Shown: piece after piece, positions 6,638-14,146 of the stretch
Layout of the letters: each line of letters begins with the position of its first letter
How positions within the stretch are numbered: position 1 is the stretch's first letter
Source of the DNA: a virus
Reading direction: 5' to 3' (one strand)
DNA length: 30,320 bases
Virus record (IMG/VR): IMGVR_UViG_3300024520_000351
Span: 1 to 30,320 of that record
Notes under the pieces: generated by a model
The model's input: only the letters and a program-made list of their open reading frames with translations
The model's database searches: none
Told to the model about the DNA's origin: nothing
Position numbers and translations under genes: made by a program

Positions 6638-8812
6638 ATGGATCTAGACCAAATCGCGCAGGAATACGGGCTGACTCGTAACGACGGTGAGTCGGATGAG
6701 AGCCTGAAACAGCGAATCCAGCAAGTAAAACTCAGTCGTAACGAACTCGAAATCGAAGAGCGGAACGTAAATATTCCCGCTGTTGAGATCCGTGCTGAGT
6801 TTGTGCCAGGCTCTGTCGATGAAGAAAAACGGGTAATCTCATACATTGCAAGCACTGGTGAGCGCGGATTACGGCGCCCAATGTTTGATCGTGACTTTTA
6901 TGAAGAGCTGGAGATCAGCGAAAAAGCGATTCGGATGGATCGTTTTAATTCCGGCGCACCATTTCTCGCCATGCACCGCTCAAACAGTTTTGGTGGAAGC
7001 GGTGTTGATGCACTGAAAAACCAGATCGGCGTTATTGAAGATGGTAGAATCGAAAACGGTGCACTTGTTGTCGATGTTCGGTATTCAGAACGCGATGACG
7101 TAGAACCAATATGGCAGGATGCAAAAACAGGCATTTTGCGAAATGTATCAGTAGGCTATCGCATCCATCGTATGGATGAGGTAGGCAGTGATGGTGGAAT
7201 TCCTATCCTTCGCGCCACTGATTGGGAGCCAATGGAGCTCTCGCAGGTAACGGTTCCTTTTGATGGCGGTGTTGATGCCAGAAACTTGGACACAGAAACA
7301 TCATACCCAGCAAAGGTGAACCTAATCCGGTCACCCGAGACCAAAACCAACCCTAAAGGAGTGTCTACGATGAATCTAGACGAACGTGCGGCCAAGCTCG
7401 GGCTAATCCGGCTCGATGGCGAAAGTGATGCGGCGTTAACAACCCGCGTAGAAGCAGCAGAGGCAGTAGAGGCACAGCGAGCAGCTGGTAGCCAGCAGCC
7501 TCCTGCAGCAGCAGCACCCGCAGCAGCAGCGCCTGCCGCAGGTGGCGAACAGCGTACAGATGAAGGTCTGAACGCGACAGATGTACTGGAAACACTGCAA
7601 CGTGCCGGTATTAATGATATGGAGTTTGCCACAACCTTGACTCGCGAATGCGCGACCATGGCCGACGTGCAATCCCGTGTTATCGATAAGATGGCAGGAA
7701 GTCAGTCCCAGGAAAACACAGATGGTCAGCATCGCGTGGTTGCCAGCCAGGACATGCAGGTCGTTAACCGCATGCGCTCCGGTATTACCGATTCTATACT
7801 GCACCGTTATGCCCCCGCGCAGAACAAAGCAGATGAGAACGCGCAGCCTTTTGTGCGTATGAGCCTGTTTCGTATTTGTGAAGAAATTCTGAATGCAAAA
7901 GGTGTGAACGTTCGCAACTTTAGCCGTGATGAGATTATCAAGCGAGCTATTGCAACGGATGACCTCGCGTTCATCACCGCAGACGTGGCAAACAAGTCAC
8001 TCCGCGCTGGTTATGAAAATGCAGGCCGCACGTTTGTGAATGTTTTCCGTCGCACCTCTGCAAGCGACTTCAAAAACATTAACCGCACTCAAATGTCAGG
8101 TGCTCCTGATATGTTGCTGGTTAAAGAAAACGGTGAGTTCAAATCCGGTGAAGTTAGCGATGCGAATGAGCAGTACGTGCTGCAGACCTATGGTCGCATC
8201 TTGCCATTCACCCGTCAGATGATTATCAACGATGATCTGGATGCCATCACCCGTATCCCTGAGTTGTTCGGTCGCTCTGCTGCCGATAACGAAAGCGATA
8301 TCGTGTGGAATATCTTCGCAGCTAACGCAGCGATGGGTGATGGAACAGCGTTGTTCCATGCTGACCACGGCAACATTGTAACGCCTGGTACTGGCATCAC
8401 TGTAGATGGTGTGGGCGCAGGTCGTCTGTTGATGCGTAAGCAGACCGGTCTGGAGGGGCGTTTGATCAACCTCATGGCTCAATGGATGATTGTTGGTGCG
8501 GAGCGTGAGACTGAAGCCGAAAAGTTCTTCGGTGAAATCACCCCGTCGCAAATCAGTGAAGTTCGACCAGAGGGTATGGCGCGTAGCCTGAGCCTTATCG
8601 TTGAGCCTCGACTGGCCGCACAGCCTTGGTATCTGGCTGCGGGTGTTGGCGCGGTAGACACCATCGAATACGCATACCTTAACGGGGATGACAGCGTATA
8701 CATCGAGACTAAGCCAGGTTTCGAGATTGATGGCATTCAAATCAAAGCTCGTCATGAGTTTGCTGCGAAAGCGATCGATTATCGTGGTTTGGTTAAGAAC
8801 TTAGGCAACTAA
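6638..8812 (+). CDS. Prohead protease-major capsid protein fusion
   Basis: The ORF encodes 724 aa. Residues about 50-215 look like an S78-type (HK97 family) prohead serine protease, with candidate catalytic His113 (FLAMHR) and Ser171 (RNVSVGYR). An Ala/Pro-rich linker follows (about residues 285-303). Residues about 370-724 are an HK97-fold major capsid protein resembling Mu gpT, with the GTALFHADHGN stretch near residue 570. Such single-ORF fusions are known in phage annotation. A strong internal start at 7370 (residue 245) would give a 480-aa capsid-only product. The N-terminal motif (GLTRNDGESD) recurs right after that internal start (GLIRLDGESD). The protease would remove scaffold and linker sequence during head maturation. 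Confidence 0.9.
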   Translation: MDLDQIAQEYGLTRNDGESDESLKQRIQQVKLSRNELEIEERNVNIPAVEIRAEFVPGSVDEEKRVISYIASTGERGLRRPMFDRDFYEELEISEKAIRMDRFNSGAPFLAMHRSNSFGGSGVDALKNQIGVIEDGRIENGALVVDVRYSERDDVEPIWQDAKTGILRNVSVGYRIHRMDEVGSDGGIPILRATDWEPMELSQVTVPFDGGVDARNLDTETSYPAKVNLIRSPETKTNPKGVSTMNLDERAAKLGLIRLDGESDAALTTRVEAAEAVEAQRAAGSQQPPAAAAPAAAAPAAGGEQRTDEGLNATDVLETLQRAGINDMEFATTLTRECATMADVQSRVIDKMAGSQSQENTDGQHRVVASQDMQVVNRMRSGITDSILHRYAPAQNKADENAQPFVRMSLFRICEEILNAKGVNVRNFSRDEIIKRAIATDDLAFITADVANKSLRAGYENAGRTFVNVFRRTSASDFKNINRTQMSGAPDMLLVKENGEFKSGEVSDANEQYVLQTYGRILPFTRQMIINDDLDAITRIPELFGRSAADNESDIVWNIFAANAAMGDGTALFHADHGNIVTPGTGITVDGVGAGRLLMRKQTGLEGRLINLMAQWMIVGAERETEAEKFFGEITPSQISEVRPEGMARSLSLIVEPRLAAQPWYLAAGVGAVDTIEYAYLNGDDSVYIETKPGFEIDGIQIKARHEFAAKAIDYRGLVKNLGN
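7355..7372 (+). promoter_or_regulatory. Internal Shine-Dalgarno and start codon for capsid-only product
   Basis: AAAGGAG (7355-7361) lies 8 bases before an in-frame ATG (7370-7372) inside the fused protease-capsid ORF. This is the strongest ribosome binding site in the head region and much better than the one for the full ORF. It would let the cell make many capsid subunits (480 aa) and fewer protease-containing fusions, much as lambda makes Nu3 inside C. Confidence 0.7.
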
Positions 8813-8828
8813 ACCTAGGTAACAGGCG

Positions 8829-8850
8829 AGAGGGGGTTTTTTACCCCTCT
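8829..8850 (+). terminator. Hairpin after the capsid gene, possible attenuator or terminator
   Basis: AGAGGGG (8829-8835) pairs with CCCCTCT (8844-8850) around an 8-base loop holding six T residues. It sits in the 64-base gap between the capsid and decoration genes. There is no long T run after the stem, so strong rho-independent termination is not expected. It may attenuate transcription or protect the 3' end of the abundant capsid message. Confidence 0.4.
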
Positions 8851-8876
8851 TAATTCAACCAGAAAGGGAAAAGACC

Positions 8877-9236
8877 ATGAAAAATCATGTCCAACCTGGC
8901 AAGCGTATGCTCTGGGAAAACACCACTGGCTCCGACGTTGCGTCTGGCGATCCTGTTATTGTAGGCGGTATGGTCTGCGTAGCAGCGGTCGACATCGCTG
9001 ACACTGAAACCGGGAATGTGGCTGTTGGAGAAGTTTATACGATGCCAAAAGCAACCGGTGCAGGCACTGCCATTGCACAAGGTGAGCGTCCAGCGTTTAA
9101 AGCCACTGTGTTTAGTGGTGCTGCAGCGGTAGCAACAGATACCATTGATGCAGCGGTATGTTGGGAAGCAGCAGCAGATGGTGACGCTACAGTAGATGTA
9201 TTTTTGCTGGAAAGCGGTGGTTCGATAGTACCGTAA
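8877..9236 (+). CDS. Capsid decoration (cement) protein, DUF2190-like
   Basis: The 119-aa protein matches the DUF2190 family, which includes capsid cement proteins that follow the major capsid gene. The typical pattern is visible: SDVASGDPVIVGGMVCVAA, then ADTETGNVAVGEVYTMPKA, then small beta-strand units rich in Ala, Gly and Val. It would bind the expanded head and stabilise it against internal DNA pressure, a role like lambda gpD. The start ATG follows AGAAAGGGAA. A second protein with a related N-terminal module is encoded at 21884-23491. Confidence 0.8.
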   Translation: MKNHVQPGKRMLWENTTGSDVASGDPVIVGGMVCVAAVDIADTETGNVAVGEVYTMPKATGAGTAIAQGERPAFKATVFSGAAAVATDTIDAAVCWEAAADGDATVDVFLLESGGSIVP

Positions 9237-9240
9237 GGCG

Positions 9241-9564
9241 ATGTCGAACTGGGATGATCTCACAGCGGGTGTGTTAGACGTCGAAACAAAGACGTTTAAT
9301 GGCCGAAAGGAAATTACTTTTAATCCTGACGGCGCACCCTCTGAGAGCATCCAAGCAATATTTGATAGAACCTATATCGGGATTGATCCGGATACAGGCG
9401 CAGAAGTCTCAAGCACAAACCCGGTTCTTTTTGTACAGCTTAGTCAGATGACAAAAAAACCAACGCCAGATGATAGTTTCACGGTTGATGGTGAAAACTT
9501 TGAAATAATCGACTCGGATGAAGATGGGCAGGGCGGTGCTACGATTTTCTTAAACAGTTTGTAG
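9241..9564 (+). CDS. Head-tail attachment protein (lambda FII-like)
   Basis: At 107 aa this has the size and composition of the FII/phage head-tail attachment family. A helix-rich N-terminus is followed by beta strands (NPVLFVQLSQM, DSFTVDGENFEIID) and a GQGGATIFLNSL ending typical of this fold. It would join the neck on the head side and form the docking surface for the tail. It follows the decoration gene by 4 bases and precedes the tail terminator candidate by 6. The assignment is from sequence pattern and gene order. Confidence 0.7.
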   Translation: MSNWDDLTAGVLDVETKTFNGRKEITFNPDGAPSESIQAIFDRTYIGIDPDTGAEVSSTNPVLFVQLSQMTKKPTPDDSFTVDGENFEIIDSDEDGQGGATIFLNSL

Positions 9565-9570
9565 GTTAAT

Positions 9571-10137
9571 ATGACTCACCAACGGCAAAAAATAAGGGAA
9601 ACATTCAAAGCCACCCTTATAGGTAACACCGCTGTTGATCAGAATGTTTATGAAAGCCGAACAAGACCATTGTGGGATAAGAAATTTTTTAGCCAATTAC
9701 CGGCGATTCTTATCTACACGCGAAACACTAGAAGTGAAGTGTTTAATGAAGCGGTAAGGGTTTATGATCACAAGGTGACGGTCGATGTGGAGATCGTCGC
9801 AGAGGCAAACGCCGACCTTGATGATCTTATGGATAGTATTGCTGAAGAGGTTGAAAACCTCATGTATCAGAATAATATCCTCTATGATGGGACAGATTGC
9901 TGGGCAGATGAAACAATACTGCAGGGTACAGAGCAGCAGCTGACTCCACCGAACCAGGGTAAAACAGTTTATGGATCCACAAAACTGGAATGGGAAGTAT
10001 CGTATCAACAGGAAGCGCCGGAAGCAGATGTAAACGCTCTTGACGACCTCATAACAGTTGATACAAAATACAACCTTGATGCCGATCAGGATCCAGATGA
10101 TCGGGCAGAAGATTTTATAACGGGACTCGACACATGA
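9571..10137 (+). CDS. Putative tail terminator / neck protein
   Basis: The product is 188 aa. The N-terminal half (IRETFKATLIGNT, RTRPLWDKKFFSQLPAILIYT) and the VYDHKVTVDVEIVAEAN strand resemble the gpU-type tail terminator fold, which caps the completed tail tube and joins it to the head. The C-terminal 40 residues are acidic and Asp-rich, longer than in lambda gpU. The gene sits exactly where terminators are found, between the head attachment gene and the Mu-like tail genes. Its stop overlaps the next start (ATGA at 10134). Function is inferred from position and weak similarity. Confidence 0.6.
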   Translation: MTHQRQKIRETFKATLIGNTAVDQNVYESRTRPLWDKKFFSQLPAILIYTRNTRSEVFNEAVRVYDHKVTVDVEIVAEANADLDDLMDSIAEEVENLMYQNNILYDGTDCWADETILQGTEQQLTPPNQGKTVYGSTKLEWEVSYQQEAPEADVNALDDLITVDTKYNLDADQDPDDRAEDFITGLDT

Positions 10138-10454
10138 GTAAATCGAAAGAAAGTCAAGACGTCACAATGGAGCACTTCAATGAAGAGCTCCAGGTGCGTC
10201 GCATTTGGATAAAGCCTGCGGAAAAATGCCCAAAGGTTCGAGACCCTGAAACTATGCGCCACCTTAAGCCATATGGTCGTGAGGTTACAAAGGGTACACA
10301 CTGGATCCGCCAGATCGGATACGGTGATGTTGACCAAATCAGCAAAGAGGAATACGAGAAAGGCAAGGCAGACTACGACGCCAAGCTCGCGGAAGATGCA
10401 GAAAAAGCTGCCGAAACCAAAACCGAATCAACCGATGAAGGGAGTGCAGAATAA
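10134..10454 (+). CDS. Mu gp38-like protein (DUF2635)
   Basis: The 106-aa product carries the DUF2635 signature in its middle: RRIWIKPAEKCPKVRDPETM, then LKPYGREVTKGTHWIRQIGYGDV (about residues 22-65). In Mu this small protein (gp38) is encoded just before the tail sheath gene, and the same order is seen here. Its molecular role is not known. The C-terminal tail (about 75-106) is a charged, Lys/Glu-rich helix. The stop overlaps the sheath start by one base (TAATG). Confidence 0.75.
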   Translation: MSKSKESQDVTMEHFNEELQVRRIWIKPAEKCPKVRDPETMRHLKPYGREVTKGTHWIRQIGYGDVDQISKEEYEKGKADYDAKLAEDAEKAAETKTESTDEGSAE

Positions 10455-11926
10455 TGCCTTTACCATTTAATGACATACCGTCAAACATTCGTGTGCCTCT
10501 CTTCTATGCGGAGTTTGATAACTCAGCAGCACAGAGCGGCCCTTCAATCCTTGCGTATCGTGGGTTGTTAATCGGTCAGCGTACAAGCACCGGTCTTGTG
10601 GCGGAAAATATACCAACTCGCATCACAAGCCCAGAGCAGGCCGGTGAGTCTTTTGGTCTTGGTAGCCAGTTGCACCGCCAGGTCATCTCATGGTTTGCCA
10701 GCAACACATTCACAGAGCTATGGTGTATTGCGCTGGATGATAACGCTGGTGGTGTTGCAGCGAAGGGTTCCGTCACAATAAATGGCGGGATATTTGAATC
10801 GGGCACACTAAACTTTTACATTGGTGGCGAAAGGGTGCAGGTTCCGGTTGTCCTTGGTGACACGGTTAATGATTTAGCGGCAGATCTCGATGCAGCAATA
10901 AATGCAGATGATAACCTTCGAGTAACATCCGCAGTGTCACTGGGTACGCTTACACTGACCGATAAAGTGAAGGGTGAAGAGGGTAACTCTATAGATTTGA
11001 GGTTTAATCTCAACGATGAGGAAATGCCGTCGTCTTTATCACCGGCAATACAGGCAATGGGTACAGTTACAGCTGGGTCGGCCAACCCTGACATCAGCAC
11101 AGCGATCGCAGCAATGGGAGATGAGTGGTACCAAATCATGTCCATGCCTTATCGTGATACAGCGAACATGACGCTGATGGAAGCAGAGCTAACTCGCCGA
11201 TTCGGGCCCACAACCATGATCGATGGTATGTGTTGTATCGCCATGAACGACACCCTCAACAACATGGGTGCGTTTGGTGATAGCCGCAACAGTCCACACA
11301 TGCAGCTGTCAGAGTGTTATCAGGAGCCTCGGCCAGAGTCAGAGGTGGCGGCAGAAACTGCTGCGTTGATGGCTAAATATGGCCAGAATGATCCTGCGCG
11401 TCCTTTTCAGTTCCTGAACTACGCGCACCGGATAGCCAAGAGTGAAGCCGATCGGTTCACGCTGGCAGAGCGGAACCTACTCCTTTTTGATAGCGTTAGC
11501 ACATTCCATGTTAATGCGAACGGCCAGGTAGCGGTTGATCGACTGATCACAATGTACCAGGAGAACGCAGCTGGAGCACCGGACACATCGTACCTTGATG
11601 TGAATACACTGCTCACGCTCATGTATATCCGTTATGACTGGCGCGTTTATATCGTGAACAAATACCCGCGGCATAAGCTGGCAGATGACGGTACCCGTTT
11701 CGGACCAGGTCAGCCAATCATGACTCCAAAGCTGGCGAAAAGTGAAGCCATTTCAAAGTTCGAAGATTGGGAAAAAATCGGGCTGGTAGAAAATATTGAT
11801 CAGTTCAAGTCAGAGCTGATCGCAGAACGTAACGTATCGGATCCAAACAGACTGGATGTGCTGCTGCCGCCGAACTTGGTGAACCAGCTCCGCATTTTTG
11901 CCTCGCTGATTCGTTTCTTTTTATAA
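10454..11926 (+). CDS. Contractile tail sheath protein (Mu gpL-like)
   Basis: The 490-aa product is close to the length of Mu gpL (about 495 aa). The N-terminus (NIRVPLFYAEFDNSAA, LAYRGLLIGQ) and the C-terminal KLAKSEAISKFEDWEKIGLV followed by PNRLDVLLPPNLVNQLRIFA are typical of Mu-type sheath proteins. A variable domain rich in short strands lies at about residues 95-190. Subunits would polymerise around the tube in an extended state and contract to drive the tube through the outer envelope. This gene marks the virion as a myovirus. The tube gene follows directly. Confidence 0.92.
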   Translation: MPLPFNDIPSNIRVPLFYAEFDNSAAQSGPSILAYRGLLIGQRTSTGLVAENIPTRITSPEQAGESFGLGSQLHRQVISWFASNTFTELWCIALDDNAGGVAAKGSVTINGGIFESGTLNFYIGGERVQVPVVLGDTVNDLAADLDAAINADDNLRVTSAVSLGTLTLTDKVKGEEGNSIDLRFNLNDEEMPSSLSPAIQAMGTVTAGSANPDISTAIAAMGDEWYQIMSMPYRDTANMTLMEAELTRRFGPTTMIDGMCCIAMNDTLNNMGAFGDSRNSPHMQLSECYQEPRPESEVAAETAALMAKYGQNDPARPFQFLNYAHRIAKSEADRFTLAERNLLLFDSVSTFHVNANGQVAVDRLITMYQENAAGAPDTSYLDVNTLLTLMYIRYDWRVYIVNKYPRHKLADDGTRFGPGQPIMTPKLAKSEAISKFEDWEKIGLVENIDQFKSELIAERNVSDPNRLDVLLPPNLVNQLRIFASLIRFFL

Positions 11927-11939
11927 GGAGTGAGTGGAA

Positions 11940-12308
11940 ATGGCAACATCACAACGTAGAGCTGGAATTATATCCGTTAAGGTTAACGGAGAGGTTCAGG
12001 ATGCAAAGGGCAATTTTAGTTATAACCTTGGGCGTCCAAAAAAAGATGCGATCATTGGTGCAGACCAGGTGCATGGATTTAAAGAGGTTCCTCAAGTGGC
12101 CTTTATTGAAGGGGAGATCACCGATCGTCAAGACCTCGATCTGAAAGCGCTCCTCGATCTTGAAGAGGATACAGTTACACTGGATCTAGCTAACGGCAAA
12201 ACCATTGCGCTCACAAAGGCGTGGTATGCTGGCGAGGGCACAGGTAACACTGAAGAAGGTAACATCGCTGTTCGTTTTGAAGCGAACACAGGTAACGAAG
12301 TAACTTAA
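11940..12308 (+). CDS. Tail tube protein (Mu gpM-like)
   Basis: At 122 aa from the ATG at 11940 it matches Mu gpM in size (118 aa). The segments GIISVKVNGEVQDAKGNFSYN, PQVAFIEGEITDR and TVTLDLANGKTIALTKAWYAG are the beta strands expected of Mu-type tube proteins. An in-frame GTG at 11934 is only 3 bases from AAGGAG, whereas the ATG at 11940 is 9 bases away, so the ATG is preferred. The protein would form stacked hexamer rings inside the sheath. Confidence 0.9.
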   Translation: MATSQRRAGIISVKVNGEVQDAKGNFSYNLGRPKKDAIIGADQVHGFKEVPQVAFIEGEITDRQDLDLKALLDLEEDTVTLDLANGKTIALTKAWYAGEGTGNTEEGNIAVRFEANTGNEVT

Positions 12309-12323
12309 TAACAGGAGTCCAGT

Positions 12324-12716
12324 ATGGGTGGCGAAACACATGATGACATCGACCAGGAAGCGCTCGATGAAATAGCAGCGGATCAGGAAAACGAAGAGGG
12401 GAAAGAGGAGTATATCCCTTGGGAGGAGAAGTACGAGCTGGATGAGAATGGTCGTGTACCATTCGAACTGAGAAAGCCAGTCCGGATCGGTGATGAGATT
12501 ATTCCAAAGCTCCGCCTGCGTGAACCAGAGGCTGGTGATTTTGAGCGTTGCAACCTTGAAAACTTTGGTTTTAGCGATCTCAACCGAGTGGTTAGTAAGA
12601 TATCCGGCCAACCACTTGCCGCAATTCGAAAGGTCAAAATGATGGATATGATAAGAATGCAGGAGGTACTCTCCGATTTTTTGCCCATTGGCCAGGAGAC
12701 TGGCGTCAAAAAATAA
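12324..12716 (+). CDS. Tail assembly chaperone, unshifted form (Mu gp41-like)
   Basis: The 130-aa product is acidic at its N-terminus (EEGKEEYIPWEEKYELDE). The body (VPFELRKPVRIGDEIIPKLRLREPEAGDFE) is the recognisable gp41/gpE-type tail assembly chaperone, which keeps the tape measure protein soluble and guides tube assembly. As in Mu, P2 and lambda, the gene lies between tube and tape measure genes and ends at a frameshift site (GTC AAA AAA TAA). AACAGGAG gives the start at 12324 a good ribosome binding site. A fraction of ribosomes should make the longer form, listed separately. Confidence 0.85.
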   Translation: MGGETHDDIDQEALDEIAADQENEEGKEEYIPWEEKYELDENGRVPFELRKPVRIGDEIIPKLRLREPEAGDFERCNLENFGFSDLNRVVSKISGQPLAAIRKVKMMDMIRMQEVLSDFLPIGQETGVKK

Positions 12717-12826
12717 ACGCATTTGCTAAAATATATCATTTCCAGCCATCCGAGCTGCGGAGGTTCACAAAGCACGACATAGACTACTGGTGGAAACAGG
12801 TGGAGGATTTAAAGAAGCATGGCTAA
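12324..12826 (+). CDS. Tail assembly chaperone, -1 frameshift form (gp41-gp42-like)
   Basis: If ribosomes slip back one base in the six-A run at 12708-12713, reading continues from ATA at 12713 for 37 more codons and stops at 12824-12826. The extension reads INAFAKIYHFQPSELRR and then a DYWWKQVEDLKKHG ending, which closely resembles the P2 E' / Mu gp42 extensions. The frame contains no other stop, ends 8 bases inside the tape measure gene and fills what would otherwise be an empty 100-base gap. The product would be 167 aa. Conserved frameshifting in tail assembly genes is well established; use of this site is inferred. Confidence 0.85.
12694..12713 (+). promoter_or_regulatory. Programmed -1 frameshift site with upstream SD-like stimulator
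   Basis: The slippery run is AAAAAA (12708-12713), read as AAA AAA before a TAA stop. AGGAG at 12694-12698 lies 9 bases upstream of the run. This matches the arrangement in E. coli dnaX, where a Shine-Dalgarno-like element pairs with translating ribosomes to promote -1 slippage. No strong downstream hairpin is evident by eye. Confidence 0.75.
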
Positions 12827-14144
12827 AAAAAGGTTTCCACTATCGATAGTAGTACAGGCGGTTGATAAAATATCTGCTCCGTTCAGGAAGATAAACAACC
12901 GCCTCAAAACCGTCACCAACACGACCAAAAAAATGAGAGCGCAGTTCAAAGCTGTAGCCTCGGAAAACGGTCTCGGCAAAGCGCTGGGTAACATCAAAGG
13001 AATCGGTCGGTCATTATTCAACCTTAAATCACTTGTTGCAGGAGGCCTGCTTGGAAAGCTCGCGTTCGGATTTGTCAAAACAGGCGATGAGGTAGCCAAG
13101 ACAGCAAGCAAACTCGGTGTCGGTATCGAGTTTCTGCAGAAAATGCAATTCGCTGGCAGGAAAACTGGAGTCAATGTAGAGACCATGAACATGGCCATGC
13201 AGCGGTTTGGCCGGAGAGTCGGTGAAGCTGCAGCAGGTACAGGAGAGGCGCGTGTCGCGCTTGATGCGCTCGGTATTAGTGTGTTTGGCGCAGACGGGAA
13301 GGTTAGAAAACTCGACAGCCTCATGCCGGAGGTTGCCGACAAACTCAGCAAGATAGAAAACGCTAACGTTCGGAATGCGCTGGCAATGAAGTTCTTCGAC
13401 TCCGAAGGTGTGAAGCTGGTCAACACACTGAAGGATGGCAGCAAGGGTCTGGAAGAGTACTTTGCACAAGCCACAAAAGCCGGGCTTATCACAGAGAAGC
13501 AGGCAAAGCAGAGTGAAGATTTTAACGATGCGATGCTGGATCTCAGTGCAACATTTCTCGGGTTGAGAAACGAGGTTATTGCGCCACTTATCCCTGTACT
13601 GACAGAACTGCTTGGTGAATTCACCGTCTGGCTGGGGGAAAACAAAGAGCAAATCAAAGACTGGGGTGCAACGACAGCGAAGGTTGCTGCTATTCTTGTT
13701 GGCGGTAAAATCGCCATGTTGATCTGGAACATAGGCATCGCGCTCAAAGCGCTTAATGCAACAGCAGCAGCAAACCCGATTCTGGCATTAATAAAAACGT
13801 TCACCCTTGCGTATGCAGCAGGCACGTTACTGGCAAACTTTATTAGTACAAAGTTCCCAGATGCATGGGTGACGCTGGGTGATACAATCGGGCCTATCAT
13901 CGATAAAATGGCTGCAGGCGTTGGTCTTGTTGGTCGGTTCCTTGGGGTTGGTGGTGGCGGTGATACAGGCGGCGGTCAGACGGCGATCGAAGCAGCGGCA
14001 GCGCAAGGTGGAGCACAGACAAACAACGCTGCAGTGACCGTAGACTTCACAGGAGAGCCTCCACCGGGAACACGCATAAGTGGGCAGGCAGATAGAGACA
14101 TGCAGTTCAACCTGGCTATACAGGGCCAGACACTCGCGGAGTAG
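12819..14144 (+). CDS. Tail tape measure protein
   Basis: The 441-aa protein follows the chaperone frameshift region, the standard place for the tape measure. Residues 1-45 are basic and helical (KIRSPFRKINNRLK-type composition). Hydrophobic segments lie near residues 65-85 (LVAGGLLGKLAFGFV) and 285-345 (including VAAILVGGKIAMLIWNIGIA), with coiled-coil-like helices between them. The C-terminus is Gly-rich and ends with PPPGTRIS. At roughly 1.5 angstroms per residue, 441 aa implies a tail of about 65 nm, short for a myovirus; this is an estimate. Its start lies 8 bases inside the frameshifted chaperone frame. Confidence 0.88.
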   Translation: MAKKRFPLSIVVQAVDKISAPFRKINNRLKTVTNTTKKMRAQFKAVASENGLGKALGNIKGIGRSLFNLKSLVAGGLLGKLAFGFVKTGDEVAKTASKLGVGIEFLQKMQFAGRKTGVNVETMNMAMQRFGRRVGEAAAGTGEARVALDALGISVFGADGKVRKLDSLMPEVADKLSKIENANVRNALAMKFFDSEGVKLVNTLKDGSKGLEEYFAQATKAGLITEKQAKQSEDFNDAMLDLSATFLGLRNEVIAPLIPVLTELLGEFTVWLGENKEQIKDWGATTAKVAAILVGGKIAMLIWNIGIALKALNATAAANPILALIKTFTLAYAAGTLLANFISTKFPDAWVTLGDTIGPIIDKMAAGVGLVGRFLGVGGGGDTGGGQTAIEAAAAQGGAQTNNAAVTVDFTGEPPPGTRISGQADRDMQFNLAIQGQTLAE

Positions 14145-14146
14145 TT

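Noticed and set aside
7156-7659. 167-aa minus-strand frame over the Ala-rich capsid linker
   Set aside because: It is the reverse reading of a GC-rich, Ala/Pro-coding stretch within a real gene; low-complexity composition and no start signal.
8829-8850. Strong rho-independent terminator after the capsid gene
   Set aside because: The hairpin is real but its T run is in the loop, not after the stem, so it is listed only as a possible attenuator.
12809-13900. 363-aa open frame on the minus strand across the tape measure gene
   Set aside because: It lies wholly antisense to a well-supported gene, has Ser/Pro/Leu-rich shadow composition and no ribosome binding site or family resemblance.
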